Source of the DNA: Haploplasma axanthum
Lineage (GTDB): Bacteria; Bacillota_I; Bacilli_A; Acholeplasmatales; Acholeplasmataceae
Assembly (NCBI RefSeq): GCF_900660745.1
Contig: NZ_LR215048.1
Location: forward strand, 806,001-870,000
Length of the DNA: 64,000 nt
Reading direction: 5' to 3'
Numbering within the stretch: the first letter of the stretch is position 1; every line of letters begins with the position of its first letter. The notes under the pieces were generated by a model. The model was not told the origin of the DNA, did not search any database, and worked only from the letters and a program-made list of their open reading frames with translations. Position numbers and translations under genes: made by a program. This document shows, in pieces, positions 62,868 through 64,000 of the stretch.

Positions 62868-64000
62868 ATGAATATTAATAATATAAGCAAAGTATTCTTT
62901 GAAAATGAACCAAAAGAGATTAAAGCACTCAAAAATATTAGTTTTGAAATAATAAATAGTGGTTTAGTCTTAATTAGTGGTGAATCGGGTTCTGGAAAGA
63001 CAACACTTTTAAATATAATAGCTGGTATTGATTCACCAACTAATGGGGAAATTTATCCTGAATTAAATGATAGAAAAGGTAGTTTTATTTTTCAAGATTT
63101 TCAGTTATTTGACGATTTTTCTGTTTATGAAAATATGGAAATTATTCTGGGGCTGAAAAATATTAATGATAGTGATTTAGTTTATGAGGCATTAAAAAAA
63201 GTTAATATGGAAAAATTTTCAGAAAGTAAAATAAATCAACTATCTGGTGGACAAAAGCAAAGAGTTGCTATTGCAAGAGCAATACTATTAGATTTTAGCA
63301 TACTGTATTGTGATGAACCAACAGCCAATTTAGATAAAGAAAATAAAAGAGCTGTTGCTAAAATATTGAAAAAACTTTCTGAAGATAGATTAGTATTAAT
63401 AGTTAGCCATGAAGAAAATCTATGGGAAGATTTGTATGATCAAAAACTTATTTTAGAAGATGGTAATATAATAAGCAATGATATTAAAAGTAATAATTTA
63501 GTAAGAGTAGAGAAGAATAATGAAGAATTCAAACTAAAAAGTTCTGATGCATTTAAGTTTTCTAAAAAATCGATTAAAAAACAAAAAAGTAAGTATATTA
63601 CTACGCTAGTACTATTCATACTTACGTTATCAACACTTATATTAAGTATGAGTATATCTTTTAATTCAAATGATATATCAACATATAGAACTTTTGCTTC
63701 AGTTGATAAACCTAATTTATATTATCTGGAAGTGGATAGAGTTGTTGAAGGAATGCATGAGTTACGTTCTATACCTCTAAATAAAACTGAGTCATACAAC
63801 AAAAAATATAAATCTAAAATGTTTTATAAACCATCTAGAGGCTATATAGATCTTGGATTTGAAGATATTACATATAATGAGATTCTTACTACAATAATTA
63901 TTTCAGATACTTACAATGGAAATATAATTGAGAATAATAGTGTTGTTATTAATGACTATATAGCAGATAAGATTATTGAAAATTCTAATTATATAAGTTA
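62868..64000 (+). CDS. ABC ATPase-permease fusion, MacB-like (partial, runs off the window)
   Basis: An open frame from ATG 62868 (GGAGG upstream) continues without a stop to the window end, 377 codons. The ATPase (1-215) is canonical: Walker A GESGSGKTT, Q-loop FQDFQLFDDF, signature LSGGQKQRV, Walker B YCDEPTANLD and H-loop VSHEEN. A transmembrane helix (ITTLVLFILTLSTLILSMS, about 244-262) and the start of an extracellular domain follow. The plan equals that of the 49174 and 51146 fusions, again beside a small secreted protein gene. Confidence 0.88.
   Translation, partial: MNINNISKVFFENEPKEIKALKNISFEIINSGLVLISGESGSGKTTLLNIIAGIDSPTNGEIYPELNDRKGSFIFQDFQLFDDFSVYENMEIILGLKNINDSDLVYEALKKVNMEKFSESKINQLSGGQKQRVAIARAILLDFSILYCDEPTANLDKENKRAVAKILKKLSEDRLVLIVSHEENLWEDLYDQKLILEDGNIISNDIKSNNLVRVEKNNEEFKLKSSDAFKFSKKSIKKQKSKYITTLVLFILTLSTLILSMSISFNSNDISTYRTFASVDKPNLYYLEVDRVVEGMHELRSIPLNKTESYNKKYKSKMFYKPSRGYIDLGFEDITYNEILTTIIISDTYNGNIIENNSVVINDYIADKIIENSNYIS

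Overview
This window is a low-GC, gene-dense bacterial chromosome segment. Genes use the standard code: TGA ends real genes such as purA and the AbiEi-like gene, and TGG encodes Trp. Strong AGGAGG or AGGTGA ribosome binding sites, TATAAT promoters, T-tailed terminators, an intact T-box and many lipoproteins fit a low-GC Bacillota. The extreme A+T content and gene style suggest a relative of the Acholeplasma/Izemoplasma group that has not reassigned TGA; the exact placement is inference.

Layout. 1-4412: housekeeping genes (aldo/keto reductase, YigZ, CCA-adding enzyme, YhaM-type nuclease). 4557-12823: accessory island with an AbiEi/AbiEii toxin-antitoxin pair framed by two identical 39-bp repeats, an IS110-family element split by an IS21-family element, a degraded remnant, and a second, different IS21-family element. 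12956-16239: a four-gene quinone/hydroquinone detoxification operon of Mhq type behind a 16-bp perfect palindrome at the promoter. 16393-25261: secreted carbohydrate-active proteins (a 1610-residue phosphodiester glycosidase/phosphatase with cohesin-like and dockerin-like parts, an Ig-like lipoprotein, a GHL10-type hydrolase), interrupted by an intact IS110 copy. 25362-29494: acyl-CoA dehydrogenase, DUF2130 protein, lipoprotein phosphoesterase and small membrane proteins. 29642-36936: an unknown 717-residue membrane protein, a GT32-type glycosyltransferase, an ABC exporter, an M50-like protease and a frameshifted DUF4434 gene. 37005-39559: purA-purB. 39698-41486: DUF1349 protein and MFS transporter.

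41578-52987 is the least familiar part. An 831-residue protein with a long cationic/aromatic amphipathic N-terminus, a DinB-like gene, a secreted beta-rich protein and a lipoprotein appear to have been tandemly duplicated. The second copy has decayed except for its lipoprotein, which leads into two consecutive ATPase-permease fusions with asymmetrically degenerate nucleotide-binding motifs. A similar association (secreted protein next to an ATPase-permease fusion) begins at 61937 and runs off the window end.

53028-64000: frameshifted HAD phosphatase, DbpA-like RNA helicase, nitroreductase, a NUDIX/TfoX/GyrI-like/YbaK group, a T-box whose specifier reads as CGT (Arg) upstream of a three-gene polar amino acid ABC importer, and a His-rich COG0523 metal GTPase. 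No tRNA, rRNA or CRISPR array was seen.
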